Part shown: positions 8,676-17,450 of the stretch, one piece after another | How positions within the stretch are numbered: position 1 is the stretch's first letter | Layout of the letters: each line of letters starts with the position of its first letter | Assembly (NCBI GenBank): GCA_035063885.1 | Contig: JAPSFM010000045.1 | Location: 1 to 34,421 of the forward strand | Direction: 5' to 3' | Source: CAADGY01 sp900696665 | GTDB taxonomy: Bacteria; Acidobacteriota; Terriglobia; Bryobacterales; Bryobacteraceae | DNA length: 34,421 bases | Position numbers and translations under genes: made by a program | The notes under the pieces: generated by a model | Told to the model about the DNA's origin: nothing | Databases searched by the model: none | What the model saw: only the letters and a program-made list of their open reading frames with translations

Positions 8676-10331
8676 ATGCGGGGAACTTTCATTATCGTAT
8701 TGTTGCCTATGCTCGGGGCGGCGCCTGGCCAGCTTGCCGCCCAGGAGCAGAAGTGCTCGGTGGAGGGACGGGTGATGGACGCCGCCACGGGCGAACCCCT
8801 TCGGCGGGCTACAGTGATTCTGCGGACAACGGAGGGCCGGGTGAACCCTTACTCCGCCAGAACGGGCCCATTAGGGCGGTATGTCATTCCGGGCGTCGAG
8901 CCGGGGCGATACCGTTTGCATGCGCAACGCGATGGATTCGTGCGGCAGGAGTATGGCCAGAAGACCACTGAACGGTCCGGTGTCCCGGTCGTCCTGACCG
9001 CGGGCCAGGACTTGAAGAACGCCGATTTCCAACTGATCCGTTCGGGTGTTATCAGCGGACGGGTGATGAACGAAGACGGTGAACCTGCGCCCCTCGTCCG
9101 CATTCAGGGCTATCGCCGTGCGTATGTACAGGGCAGGCGGCAGCTCATGCCGGTAGGAATGGCGCTGACCAACGATTTGGGAGAATACCGGCTTTTCGGT
9201 CTCCAGCCGGGAAGCTATTACGTGAGCGCCGTGAGCTCGCAGAATACCGCGGGCATGGTTTTCGGACAGGGCGCGGCGGCCAGCGGCCGTATGGCTGCTC
9301 CGCCGGAAAGCGGCTATCCACCACTGTTTTATCCCAATGCTCTCGACGTCCGCCAGGCGGCTCAAATCCAGGTAACGCCGGGCAGCGAAGCACGCGGCAC
9401 CGATTTCCGTTTGCTTCCAACCAGCACGGTAAGGCTGCGCGGGCGGATCGACGGCCTTCCCACAGAGATGAGGGGACAGGCGATGATCACCCTGGTACCG
9501 CGTGAGGAGCTTGTCGTAAACTTTGCAAACCGGACAAATGTCAGGGCCGATTCCCAAGGCAATTTTGAGATTCGCGGCGTGGTCCCGGGTGATTATACGT
9601 TAGCGGCGGAAGTCTTCGAGCAGGGCAAACGGCGGAGTGCGAGGCGTGTCATCCAAGCCGGCACCGCCGACCTGGATGATATTGTCCTGACGCTGGCCTC
9701 GCCAGTGTCCCTTAGCGGGTACATCCGCACGGAGGGGGGAGGCGCCATCGACCTGAGCCGGATTCGCGTGTATCTCCAACCTCTCGAGCCGGCTCGCCTG
9801 GGAGGCGCAGGAACGGGTGAAGTAAGATCCGACGGCTTGTTTGCGGTGGAGAACGTCGTTCCCGGCCGGTATCAAGTGTATGTCATCCACCATTCAGACG
9901 AGTTCTATCTGAAGTCGGTGCGGATGGGGAACCAGCAAATAGCGGGCGGAGAACTCGATCTTAGCTCCGGCGCCGCTGCCGCCCCGCTGGAACTGGTGCT
10001 GCATGCCGGCGCGGGTCAGGTGTCCGGCATGGTAATCAATCCAGAAAACAGCCCTGCCCTGGGCGTAACCGTGGTCGCGATTCCTGCGGAATCCCGCCGC
10101 AACGAATCACGGCTGTACAAGCCGGTTGCCTCGGATCAAAGCGGCCAGTTCACCCTCAAGGGGCTCGTTCCAGGCGAATACAAGTTATTCGCCTGGGAGG
10201 AGATTGAACCTGGCGCGTATCAGGATCCGGAATTTCTGAAACCGTTCGAGTCCCGCGGAAAGGCCATTACCGTGGCGGAGAACGGCCGGGAGTCCGTTCA
10301 ATTGCAGATGATAACGGCTGACAGCCGGTGA
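8676..10331 (+). CDS. Secreted protein with repeated carboxypeptidase-regulatory-like domains
   Basis: A 551-aa exported protein. MRGTFIIVLLPMLGAAPGQLAAQ is a signal peptide, and AGGA precedes the ATG at 8676 by 5 nt. The longer frame from 8514 would overlap the divergent gene and is unlikely. About five prealbumin-like repeats follow, each opening with a G-R-V/I strand (VEGRVMD, ISGRVMN, LRGRIDG, LSGYIRT, VSGMVIN) and closing with a G-x-Y/F-x-x-x-G-V-x-P-G-x-Y strand, for example GEYRLFGLQPGSYYV and GQFTLKGLVPGEYKL. Such domains are abundant in Acidobacteriota envelope proteins and usually act as stalks or carbohydrate-contacting modules. No catalytic domain is visible. Role unknown. Confidence 0.82.
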   Translation: MRGTFIIVLLPMLGAAPGQLAAQEQKCSVEGRVMDAATGEPLRRATVILRTTEGRVNPYSARTGPLGRYVIPGVEPGRYRLHAQRDGFVRQEYGQKTTERSGVPVVLTAGQDLKNADFQLIRSGVISGRVMNEDGEPAPLVRIQGYRRAYVQGRRQLMPVGMALTNDLGEYRLFGLQPGSYYVSAVSSQNTAGMVFGQGAAASGRMAAPPESGYPPLFYPNALDVRQAAQIQVTPGSEARGTDFRLLPTSTVRLRGRIDGLPTEMRGQAMITLVPREELVVNFANRTNVRADSQGNFEIRGVVPGDYTLAAEVFEQGKRRSARRVIQAGTADLDDIVLTLASPVSLSGYIRTEGGGAIDLSRIRVYLQPLEPARLGGAGTGEVRSDGLFAVENVVPGRYQVYVIHHSDEFYLKSVRMGNQQIAGGELDLSSGAAAAPLELVLHAGAGQVSGMVINPENSPALGVTVVAIPAESRRNESRLYKPVASDQSGQFTLKGLVPGEYKLFAWEEIEPGAYQDPEFLKPFESRGKAITVAENGRESVQLQMITADSR

Positions 10332-10332
10332 C

Positions 10333-12639
10333 CTATCCGATCCCGCTTGCTGACGCTCGCGGCTCCGTTTCTGAACCGCCCAGCCCCATGGCGGCTTGCG
10401 CATCCACAACTGCGATGGCTGCCATATTGACGATGTCGTTCACCTCGGCGCCTCGCTGAAGCACGTGTACCGGTTTGGAGAGGCCCATCAGAATCGGGCC
10501 GATCGCCTCGGCGCCTCCAATCCGCATCAACAGCTTATAGGCGATGTTTCCCGCTTCCAGGCTGGGAAAAATCAAAACGTTTGCACCGCCCTTGAGAGTA
10601 CTGAAGGGATAAGTCTGGTCGATGATTTCCGGGACTACGGCGGTATCGGCCTGCATCTCGCCATCAACCATGATCTCCGGGGCGCGTTGCTTTACGATGT
10701 CGACTGCCCGCCTGACTCTCTCGGATAACGGATGGCGCGTGCTGCCGAAATTGGAAAACGAGAGCATCGCTACGCGAGGCTCGATATCGAAACTTTTCGC
10801 CATGTAAGCAGCTTCGAGAGCAATCTCCGCGAGATCTTCCGAAGACGGCTCTATGTTCACCGTAGCATCGGCAAAGAAGTAGATTTTGCCCTGCGGGGTA
10901 ATCATCATGTACACACCCGCAACGCGTTTCAGGCCTACGCGCGGGGGAATCACCTGCAATGCGGGCCGGATGGTATCTGGGTAGTGCTGCGTCAGCCCAG
11001 CGATCAGCGCGTCCGCATCGCCCATGTGCAGCATCATAGCTCCGAACGCCGTTCTGTTCTGAATCAGGACAGCGGCTTCGTTTCTCGTCACTCCCTTGCG
11101 CCGGCGCAGCCGGTAAAGCTCTTCGCTGTAGGCGCTCATACGCGGGAATGTTCGCAGATCGACAATGGTGACGCCCTGTAGATGAAGCCGCAGCGATTCG
11201 ATTTGCTGGCGGATCTTATCCTCGCGCCCGATCAGAACCGGTGTAGCGATTTTCTCATCCAGAAGAATCTGTGAAGCACGCAGGATTTTTGCCTCCTGCC
11301 CCTCCGGAAATACTACGCGCTGGGGATGCCGCTGCGCTTTGTGAATCATCACGCGCATCACCTCCACCGCTTTTCCGAGCCGCCGTTCCAGTTGATCCTT
11401 GTATTCCCCGATATCGATAGGCGACTGCGCTACCCCGCTATCCATGGCGGCCTGCGCGACGGCGGAGGCTACCCAGATGAGCACCCGGGAATCAAACGGC
11501 GTCGGAATAATGTAATTGCGTCCGAAGTGCATGCTCTCCACGCCGTAGGCGCTGCGTACGGCGTCGGGAACATCTTCCTTTGCAAGCGAGGCCAGCGCTC
11601 GTGTGGCCGCGAGTTTCATTTCGTCATTGATCGCCGTGGCACGCACATCCAAGGCCCCGCGGAAGATGAACGGGAAACCAAGCACGTTGTTTACCTGGTT
11701 CGGAAAATCCGACCGCCCCGTCGCCATGATCAAGTCCTTCCGGGTGGCGATGGCGACATCGTAGGCGATCTCGGGATCGGGATTCGCCAGGGCGAAAACG
11801 ATCGGGTCCGGCGCCATGGAGAGCAGCATTTCAGGGCTGACGCAGTTCGCCGCGGAGAGGCCGAAAAACACATCCGCGCCTTCCATGGCCTCGGCGAGGG
11901 TTCGCAGGCCGGTTTCCCGGGCGAATCTCTCCTTGTATGGATTCATGCCTTTGGTGCGGCCTTTATAAACGACGCCGTTCGTGTCGCACATGACGATATT
12001 TTCGCGGCGGATTCCGAGCCGGATATAGTGTTCCGCACAGGCCAGTCCGCTTGCGCCGGCGCCGTTGAATACAACCTTCACCTCGTCGATGCGTTTGCCC
12101 GTGAGTTCCAGCGCGTTCAGCAGGGCGGCGCCCGAAATAATGGCGGTGCCGTGCTGATCGTCATGGAAGACCGGTATCTGCATCGTGCGCTTTAGCTCTT
12201 CTTCGATTTCGAAGCACTCCGGCGCTTTGATGTCTTCGAGATTGATGCCGCCGAAAGTGGGCTCCAGAAGCTGGCAGACGCGGATGATCTCTTTCGGATC
12301 GCTTGTATTCAGCTCGATATCGAAGACATCGATATCTGCGAACCGTTTGAAGAGCACGCCCTTGCCTTCCATCACCGGCTTGCCGGCGGCTGGACCGATA
12401 TTTCCCAGACCCAGGACAGCGGTGCCGTTGGTGACCACGGCCACCAAATTGCCTTTCGCTGTGTATTTATAGGCAAGGGACGGATCTCGCTGGATCTCGA
12501 GGCAGGGAACGGCAACGCCCGGTGTGTAGGCGAGACTCAAATCGCGCTGAGTGCGGCAGGGTTTAGTAGGATGAACAGCGATCTTCCCGGCGGGTGCAGA
12601 GGAATGGTATTCGAGTGCATCCTCGTTACGAATGCTCAT
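10333..12639 (-). CDS. maeB: NADP-dependent malic enzyme, MaeB type with phosphotransacetylase-like C-terminal domain
   Basis: Oxidative decarboxylation of malate to pyruvate with NAD(P)H production. From ATG 12639 the protein is 768 aa, close to E. coli MaeB; AAGGA lies 7 nt upstream. A longer frame opens at 12741 but lacks this site. Residues about 1-430 are the malic enzyme core: LAYTPGVAVPCLEI, VTNGTAVLGLGNIGP, MEGKGVLFK, DIKAPECFEIEE, FHDDQHGTAI, FNGAGASGLAC and FALANPDPEI. Residues about 440-768 resemble phosphate acetyltransferase (VVFPEGQEAKILRA, GMSAY.., ADTAVVPEI, LIFPSLEAGNIAYKL), which in MaeB proteins is regulatory rather than catalytic. It is convergent with the preceding gene with 1 nt between stops. 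Confidence 0.94.
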   Translation of the reverse strand: MSIRNEDALEYHSSAPAGKIAVHPTKPCRTQRDLSLAYTPGVAVPCLEIQRDPSLAYKYTAKGNLVAVVTNGTAVLGLGNIGPAAGKPVMEGKGVLFKRFADIDVFDIELNTSDPKEIIRVCQLLEPTFGGINLEDIKAPECFEIEEELKRTMQIPVFHDDQHGTAIISGAALLNALELTGKRIDEVKVVFNGAGASGLACAEHYIRLGIRRENIVMCDTNGVVYKGRTKGMNPYKERFARETGLRTLAEAMEGADVFFGLSAANCVSPEMLLSMAPDPIVFALANPDPEIAYDVAIATRKDLIMATGRSDFPNQVNNVLGFPFIFRGALDVRATAINDEMKLAATRALASLAKEDVPDAVRSAYGVESMHFGRNYIIPTPFDSRVLIWVASAVAQAAMDSGVAQSPIDIGEYKDQLERRLGKAVEVMRVMIHKAQRHPQRVVFPEGQEAKILRASQILLDEKIATPVLIGREDKIRQQIESLRLHLQGVTIVDLRTFPRMSAYSEELYRLRRRKGVTRNEAAVLIQNRTAFGAMMLHMGDADALIAGLTQHYPDTIRPALQVIPPRVGLKRVAGVYMMITPQGKIYFFADATVNIEPSSEDLAEIALEAAYMAKSFDIEPRVAMLSFSNFGSTRHPLSERVRRAVDIVKQRAPEIMVDGEMQADTAVVPEIIDQTYPFSTLKGGANVLIFPSLEAGNIAYKLLMRIGGAEAIGPILMGLSKPVHVLQRGAEVNDIVNMAAIAVVDAQAAMGLGGSETEPRASASGIG

Positions 12640-12814
12640 GAAACAATCCTTTCTATCCACTTGATTCTCACTCTTTTGCCAAGAGGGCGCATCCGCCCTT
12701 CCGGATGGAATTGCCGCCCTTCGCCCGATGCCGGTCACCAAACTTTGGAACGGAACTATTCCAGCCCATCGATGTTAGGGTAAGCGGGTTGGCTTCAATT
12801 ACTTACATTTGTTA

Positions 12815-12827
12815 TTGACTGCGTCAA
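12815..12827. promoter_or_regulatory. Short inverted repeat TTGAC-TGC-GTCAA
   Basis: A perfect 5-bp inverted repeat with a 3-nt centre lies in the gap between the divergent maeB and the 103-aa gene. Its left arm also reads as TTGACT, a -35-like hexamer on the plus strand. It could be an operator or promoter element for either gene. Weak evidence because short palindromes occur by chance. Confidence 0.25.
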
Positions 12828-12891
12828 GACACCGCTTGAAGGCTCTCCATTTGGCCTGATCCGGCATATCGTGCGGGTATCATCAGAAGCG

Positions 12892-13047
12892 CGATGGCGC
12901 CGGAACCATCCGGTGCGGCTGAACAAGCCTGAGCAACCGCCCGCCTGCCTGACAAACTCCGTTTGTTTTGTTACGGGCGGAGTGTGGGCAGAGTCACCTG
13001 CCCGGAAAATCCCGGGCATATCGGAGCAACAAAGGGAAATCAAGCAA
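12892..13047 (+). ncRNA. Candidate structured 5' leader of the 13048-14852 operon
   Basis: The 408-nt stretch before 13048 has no convincing gene, but its last 150 nt fold readily as RNA. CCGCCCG (12937-12943) pairs with CGGGCGG (12974-12980) and encloses ACAAAC-TCC-GTTTGT (12952-12966). GGGCAG (12986-12991) can pair with CTGCCC (12998-13003), while TGCCCGG (12999-13005) can instead pair with CCGGGCA (13012-13018), so these two hairpins exclude each other. CTGCC at 12945-12949 is a third possible partner for GGCAG 12987-12991. I compared it by eye with common riboswitch cores and recognised none. An open frame does run through it from 12871 but lacks a good start. Confidence 0.4.
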
Positions 13048-13359
13048 ATGACTATTTACCCATTGGTAAAGACCACCGCCGGCACTGGGGTCGCCACTGC
13101 ATTGTCCTGCGTGGATGGCCGGCAGACGGCCAACAAAGTGCGTATTCAGGCGCATTCGTCCAATGCCGGCAGTATTTGGCTCGGCACTTCCGCGAACATG
13201 ACCAAGGACACGGCAATCGCAGAGTTGACTCCCGGGGCTACGGAATGGATCGGGGATGAGACGTATGGAAACGTCGTCAGCATCCCATCGCTCTTTGTTC
13301 TGCGGGACGCAGCCGGTGAGGCCACAGACAGTGTATTGGGGGCGGCGTTCGTCCGATGA
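13048..13359 (+). CDS. Hypothetical 103-aa protein coupled to the downstream carboxypeptidase
   Basis: Not recognised. Starting at ATG 13048 (AAGGGA about 10 nt upstream), the protein is 103 aa, beginning MTIYPLVKTTAGTG and rich in Ala, Thr, Ser and Gly with alternating hydrophobics, suggesting a small beta-sandwich. There is no signal peptide and no membrane segment. Short proteins of this composition occur among phage-tail or capsid-decoration-like families, but no specific motif supports that. The stop overlaps the next ATG by 4 nt (ATGA), so it is probably co-translated with the D,D-carboxypeptidase. The frame is open back to 12871, but the upstream part has poor composition and lies in the presumed leader. 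Confidence 0.6.
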   Translation: MTIYPLVKTTAGTGVATALSCVDGRQTANKVRIQAHSSNAGSIWLGTSANMTKDTAIAELTPGATEWIGDETYGNVVSIPSLFVLRDAAGEATDSVLGAAFVR

Positions 13360-14852
13360 AAACCAATCCAGTGCATCTCTTCCTGTTTCTGGCGCTGCTG
13401 TGCTCGCCGCTGGCCGCCCAGCGGTCCAGCAGCACCAACGCTACTCATATAAAAGGCTGGCCGCTTGTGGGAACACCCACGGCGGGACAGACGTGGTGCC
13501 GTGACGGCGCCAACAAACGATTTGTGCCGTGTAGCGGTGGGGGCGGGGGCGGCGGCGTCAGTTTCGGCGACGCGGCGCCCCCGGCCAACTGCACCGCAGG
13601 ACAGTTGTACCTGCGTCCCAGCCAGCAAAGCATCTATCTGTGCACGAGTGCGAACACCTGGTTTCCTTTCCTCATCAGTAACCCGGCGCCGTCCCTCCAG
13701 ATATCCGCTACGAATGCGGTTGTCATGGATCGGGACACGGGACGGGTTATCTGGGGCAAAGAAGAAAGCGCAGAGCGTGCACACGCCAGTACAACCAAGA
13801 TGATGACCGCCTTGCTGGCTGTAGAGTACGATCCCGAACTGGACGATCTGATCACCGTGGCAGCCTCCCACCTGATCGGAGGCACTACCGCGGGACTGGT
13901 GTCCGGGGAAAAAATGGTGATGTCGGAAATGCTGCGCGGGTTGCTGCTTCCGTCCGGCAATGACGCGGCTGCCGCGATTGCGGACCACGTTGGCCGCACG
14001 TATCTGGGTGGGGATACGTCGACGGGCATCAGCAACTTTATCAATCGGATGAATAGCCGTGCGGTTGAACTGGGACTATCCCACACGCACTTTGCTAACG
14101 CGAGCGGTTTGGACGCCGCCGGCCATTACTCGAGTGCTTATGATTTGGCGAAACTCGCGTCGGAGTTCATCGATCGTCCGGAACTGGCGGCGATTGTCAG
14201 CGACAACACGTACCGCGGCCAGGGAACCGTCGGCGGTTCACCGAACTACCACAAGTGGATTCAGACCAATGAAGCGCTGTGCGCATATCCCGGAACCACC
14301 GGCGTAAAAACCGGCACCACGCCCGAAGCGGGGGAAGTGCTGGTTGCCACCAACACAGTGGGCACCACGAACCTGATCGCCGTAGTGATGAACTCGACAA
14401 GCCGATATACCGATGTGTATTCCCTATTCGACTACGGGCATCAAGACATGGGATCCACCGGCACAGCGATGAGTTCCTGCCAGGAAAACAGCTCGCTGGT
14501 GGCGTTCAGTGGAACATGGAACAGTTCCGGGTGGTTTAGCGTGTACGACCAGGGGTATGCTATTTTCTCCAGCGCTACGAACGCTACAGCTACGATAACC
14601 TTCTCGGGCACCGGGATCGACCTGGTCGGATACAAGAGCGGCACCAAAGGGATTATCGAAATCAGCCTGGATGGGACGGTGGATGCCATGGTGGATTTGT
14701 ATAATCCGACACCCGTCTCCGGGCAACTTCTGTACTCCAAGCGGGATCTGGCTAAGGGTACTCACACTCTAAGAATCCGGCTCACCGGCACCAGGAATGC
14801 CGCATCAACCGGAAATACGTTCGACTTCGACGCGTTCCGGATCTACCGCTGA
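13356..14852 (+). CDS. Secreted S11 D-alanyl-D-alanine carboxypeptidase with extra N- and C-terminal modules
   Basis: A penicillin-binding D,D-carboxypeptidase (peptidase S11, DacA/DacF type) that trims the terminal D-Ala of peptidoglycan stem peptides outside the cytoplasmic membrane. A signal peptide (residues 1-21, ending PLAAQ) is followed by two short similar modules, TAGQTWCRDGANKRFVPC and TAGQLYLRPSQQSIYLC, separated by seven glycines (61-67). The catalytic domain spans about 112-365 with S145-T-T-K148 (SxxK), S200-G-N202 (SxN) and K318-T-G320 (KTG), all intact. Residues about 385-498 form a beta-sandwich-like domain (SGWFSVYDQG ... GTHTLRIRLTGT ... FDFDAFRIYR) resembling carbohydrate-binding modules attached to glycosidases. 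The usual PBP5 C-terminal domain and membrane-anchoring helix are absent. The domain assignment outside S11 is by resemblance. Confidence 0.88.
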   Translation: MKTNPVHLFLFLALLCSPLAAQRSSSTNATHIKGWPLVGTPTAGQTWCRDGANKRFVPCSGGGGGGGVSFGDAAPPANCTAGQLYLRPSQQSIYLCTSANTWFPFLISNPAPSLQISATNAVVMDRDTGRVIWGKEESAERAHASTTKMMTALLAVEYDPELDDLITVAASHLIGGTTAGLVSGEKMVMSEMLRGLLLPSGNDAAAAIADHVGRTYLGGDTSTGISNFINRMNSRAVELGLSHTHFANASGLDAAGHYSSAYDLAKLASEFIDRPELAAIVSDNTYRGQGTVGGSPNYHKWIQTNEALCAYPGTTGVKTGTTPEAGEVLVATNTVGTTNLIAVVMNSTSRYTDVYSLFDYGHQDMGSTGTAMSSCQENSSLVAFSGTWNSSGWFSVYDQGYAIFSSATNATATITFSGTGIDLVGYKSGTKGIIEISLDGTVDAMVDLYNPTPVSGQLLYSKRDLAKGTHTLRIRLTGTRNAASTGNTFDFDAFRIYR

Positions 14853-14937
14853 TGGCGTGTGCCGCGGGAATGGGGGCGGCTTCGGCCGTCCCCGAATTTG
14901 AGCCGCTTGTGAAGATCCTTCATGGGTAAGGCTCAAG

Positions 14938-15222
14938 CTGGAGATTACGCGTCAGATCGGGTGGGTCCTCCTGCACGCGTTGGCCGGCAGCGAGAAGCGC
15001 ATCGTTCTGACCTTCGATCTGAACTTCGGTGAAATCATGGCGCTGTCCGGCCATGCAAGCCTCTCCGTCATCCTGTTCCGCATGAAAAATCAGACGCCAC
15101 GCGTGGTGACACCCCGGCTCTTACAGGTGATCCAGAATGCGAAGAACAACTCCTTGCCGGCGCGTTTGTGATCGTCGAGGACCACGGCTTATCGCTTGCG
15201 GCGTCTGCCGATCGGTTCGTAG
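14938..15222 (+). pseudogene. DUF5615 PIN-like protein remnant with two frameshifts
   Basis: The 457 nt between the carboxypeptidase and the tRNA hold a decayed DUF5615 (Mut7-C/PIN-like, toxin-type) gene. From about 14980 one frame reads RIVLTFDLNFGEIMALSG and SVILFRMKNQTP, the family core. The family continuation then appears in a second frame after about 15137 (EEQLLAGAFVIVEDH). The family ending RRLPIGS-stop appears in a third frame at 15199-15222. The intact N-terminal strand with the first acidic residue is not visible, and the 5' limit given is approximate. No partner antitoxin (for example DUF433) is seen upstream. Sequencing error could mimic one shift but hardly two plus a missing start. 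Confidence 0.7.
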
Positions 15223-15309
15223 CCATTTCCGCCTGACTGGCAGGTTCTGGTCCTGCTGACAAAGGTCGCTGGCGAGCTAGGACCGTTCCGGTAAGCCCTT
15301 TACTTTGAA

Positions 15310-15385
<76 letters not shown>

Positions 15386-15461
15386 GTAGTTTGGGTGGGA
15401 CGCACTCATTGTAACACGCGCTTGCGCCGGGCCGTGATCTCTTGCCATCCTAAGTTACTTC

Positions 15462-16760
15462 ATGACTCCTTTACCCCGCCTGAGGTGGTGGATCTGCGGT
15501 CTACTGTTCCTCTCCACCGTCATCAACTATATCGACCGCCAGACTCTGAGCGTGCTCGCGCCTTATCTGAAAGTCGAGTTCAATTGGACCAATACCGATT
15601 TCGCCCTGATCGTAATCGCCTTTCGAATCGCCTATGCGTTCGGCCAGACGGCGTCCGGGCGCGCTATCGATAAGCTCGGGACAAGGAGGGGACTTCTGCT
15701 TTCGGTCACGTGGTATTCGGTGGCCTCGATGATCACCTCGATGGCGGTCGGGCTGAAGAGTTTTGCGGTTTTCCGGCTCCTTCTGGGATTGGGTGAATCC
15801 GCCAACTGGCCCGGCGCCGCGAAAGCGGTCTCGGAGTGGTTTCCCAAAAATGAGCGGGGGTGGGCCGTCGCGATCTACGACAGCGGATCGTCGGTGGGAG
15901 GCGCGATTGCGCCGATTCTGGTTATATGGCTGCACCAGACGTTCGATAGCTGGCGGCCGGCTTTTCTCATCGTCGGATCTCTCGGGCTCATCTGGCTGCT
16001 CGCCTGGAGCCGCCTCTATTATCCCCCCGCCACGCATCCCTGGCTGACCCCGCAAGAGCGATCCGCTATCGCCGTTATGCACGAAGAAGAGCGCCGGACC
16101 GAAATGCAGGCGATCCAAACGCCCGAGCAGAACTCCGGCCAGGACAAGCCCAGTATCGGCCGATTGCTCTCTTTGCGCACTACGTGGGGAATCATCTTCG
16201 GCAAGTCGTTGACCGACCCCGTGTGGTACTTCATTACAGACTGGTTTGCGATTTACCTTGTTTCCAAAGGATTCCGCCTGGAAAACACGCTCATTGGATT
16301 CTGGGTTCCGTTCCTTGCCGCGGATCTCGGAAATTTCTTCGGCGGTGGGTTCTCCAGCTATCTGATTAAGCGAGGCTGGAACGTGGTCGATGCAAGGAAG
16401 TTCGTCATCCTGATAACGGGGCTCGGAATGGCGCTGCTTGCGCCGGCGGCATTCACTTCTAATTTCGCTGCCCTTATTGGCCTGTTCGCACTCTCCACGT
16501 TCAGCTATGCGGCCTTCTCGACAATGTGTCTGGCTCTTCCGGCCGATCTGTATCCCAGCAGTACTGTCGCTTCCGTCAGTGGAATGAGCGGAACAGGCGC
16601 CGGCATCGGTACCATCATTTCGACGTTCCTGATCGGGTGGGTCTCAGACCGCTACTCGTTCGGCCCAATCCTGGTGGTGGCGAGCATGGTGCCCCTGGTT
16701 GCAACGGCTTTTGTGTTTCTGCTGGTCCGGCGGGGACCACAGCCATCCAGTGTCAGTTGA
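15462..16760 (+). CDS. MFS transporter, ExuT/anion:cation symporter type
   Basis: A 432-aa major facilitator with 12 predicted membrane segments, of the ACS family that imports hexuronates and related organic anions with protons. Signatures include NYIDRQTLSVLAP in TM1, the loop 2-3 motif GRAIDKLGTRRGL, LLGLGESANWPGAAKAVSEWFP in TM4 (a hallmark of ExuT/GudP proteins) and the second-half loop region SSYLIKRGWNVVDARK. The central loop (about 210-240) is hydrophilic. No uronate catabolic genes are adjacent, so the substrate is a family-level guess. There is no clear ribosome-binding site. The end overlaps the convergent PPIase by 8 nt. Confidence 0.88.
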   Translation: MTPLPRLRWWICGLLFLSTVINYIDRQTLSVLAPYLKVEFNWTNTDFALIVIAFRIAYAFGQTASGRAIDKLGTRRGLLLSVTWYSVASMITSMAVGLKSFAVFRLLLGLGESANWPGAAKAVSEWFPKNERGWAVAIYDSGSSVGGAIAPILVIWLHQTFDSWRPAFLIVGSLGLIWLLAWSRLYYPPATHPWLTPQERSAIAVMHEEERRTEMQAIQTPEQNSGQDKPSIGRLLSLRTTWGIIFGKSLTDPVWYFITDWFAIYLVSKGFRLENTLIGFWVPFLAADLGNFFGGGFSSYLIKRGWNVVDARKFVILITGLGMALLAPAAFTSNFAALIGLFALSTFSYAAFSTMCLALPADLYPSSTVASVSGMSGTGAGIGTIISTFLIGWVSDRYSFGPILVVASMVPLVATAFVFLLVRRGPQPSSVS

Positions 16761-17403
16761 CGGATACCCGCTTGATGTAGTCGAGCCGGGGGAACTTCGT
16801 TTCCAGATACTCGTTGCCGCGGGTCTCAATGAGGCTCGGGTCCGGGCCGTTGCCCCGCGGCGGCATCTCGCCGTACGAGTTGTAGAGGCTCTCGACGACA
16901 TCCATTCCGGAAACAACTTCGCCAAAAGGCGCGAAGAGGTTCTTGTCCAGTTGCTTGTTGTCCCGCAGGTTGATAAAGACCTGCGTCGTGCGCGATGCCG
17001 GTCCCGCTGCCGCAAACGCCACCGTACCTTTGCGGTTGCTCTGTTTCGGAGGATCGTCCAGAATCCGGAGATTGCTCCAGAGCCGCGAAACGGCGGGATC
17101 TTTGTTGATGCCCCACTGGACAACAAAGTTACGCACAACGCGGTGAAAGCGGGATTCGTTGTAAAAGCCGTCCCGAATCAACTCGTAGAAACGGTCTGCG
17201 CCGCGCGGCGCCCATTCGCGATGCACCTCGATAACGAAGTTGCCTTTCGATGTCTCGAACGCCGCTTTGTACTGGTCCGGCGGCTTCACGGGAGTCTTGG
17301 CCTTCGTCGCCTCCGCTTTGTCGCGTGTGGAATCCGAGCAGCCCGTCAACGCAAGGCCCATCAACAGAAACAATGTTCCAGAAATGCCGCGGCCGCGAAT
17401 CAA
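16753..17403 (-). CDS. Lipoprotein peptidyl-prolyl cis-trans isomerase (cyclophilin type)
   Basis: A 216-aa cyclophilin that accelerates proline isomerisation during folding of exported proteins. The chosen start is TTG 17403 (GGGAGA 7 nt upstream). From there residues 1-22 form a lipoprotein signal ending LALTGC, with Cys22 to be lipidated, so it is anchored in the envelope. The frame opens farther upstream, but that extension runs into the divergent gene. Cyclophilin motifs are FETSKGNFVIEVH, RFYELIRDGFYNESRFHRVVRNFVVQWG (FHRxxxxFxxQ), GTVAFAAAGP, TTQVFINLRDN and FAPFGEVVSGMDVV. The Trp after FVVQ replaces the usual Gly; the catalytic Arg of FHR is present. Confidence 0.92.
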   Translation of the reverse strand: MIRGRGISGTLFLLMGLALTGCSDSTRDKAEATKAKTPVKPPDQYKAAFETSKGNFVIEVHREWAPRGADRFYELIRDGFYNESRFHRVVRNFVVQWGINKDPAVSRLWSNLRILDDPPKQSNRKGTVAFAAAGPASRTTQVFINLRDNKQLDKNLFAPFGEVVSGMDVVESLYNSYGEMPPRGNGPDPSLIETRGNEYLETKFPRLDYIKRVSVN

Positions 17404-17450
17404 TTGTGTGTCTCCCGGAATTACTTTACCATCCAAGTTGGGGGTGGCGG

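Noticed and set aside
11326..12195. 289-aa plus-strand frame inside maeB
   Set aside because: It is antisense to the conserved malic enzyme core and has no recognisable motif.
12871..13047. N-terminal extension of the 103-aa protein to GTG/ATG-like starts near 12871
   Set aside because: The extension has poor composition and no ribosome-binding site, and coincides with the strongly base-paired leader.
12892..13047. Known riboswitch such as c-di-GMP-I, c-di-AMP (ydaO) or cobalamin
   Set aside because: By eye the conserved core sequences of these classes are not present; only generic competing stems are seen.
13536..13557. G-rich run as a G-quadruplex or slippage switch
   Set aside because: It only has two runs of three or more G and encodes a plausible seven-glycine linker in frame; no alternative frame continues sensibly.
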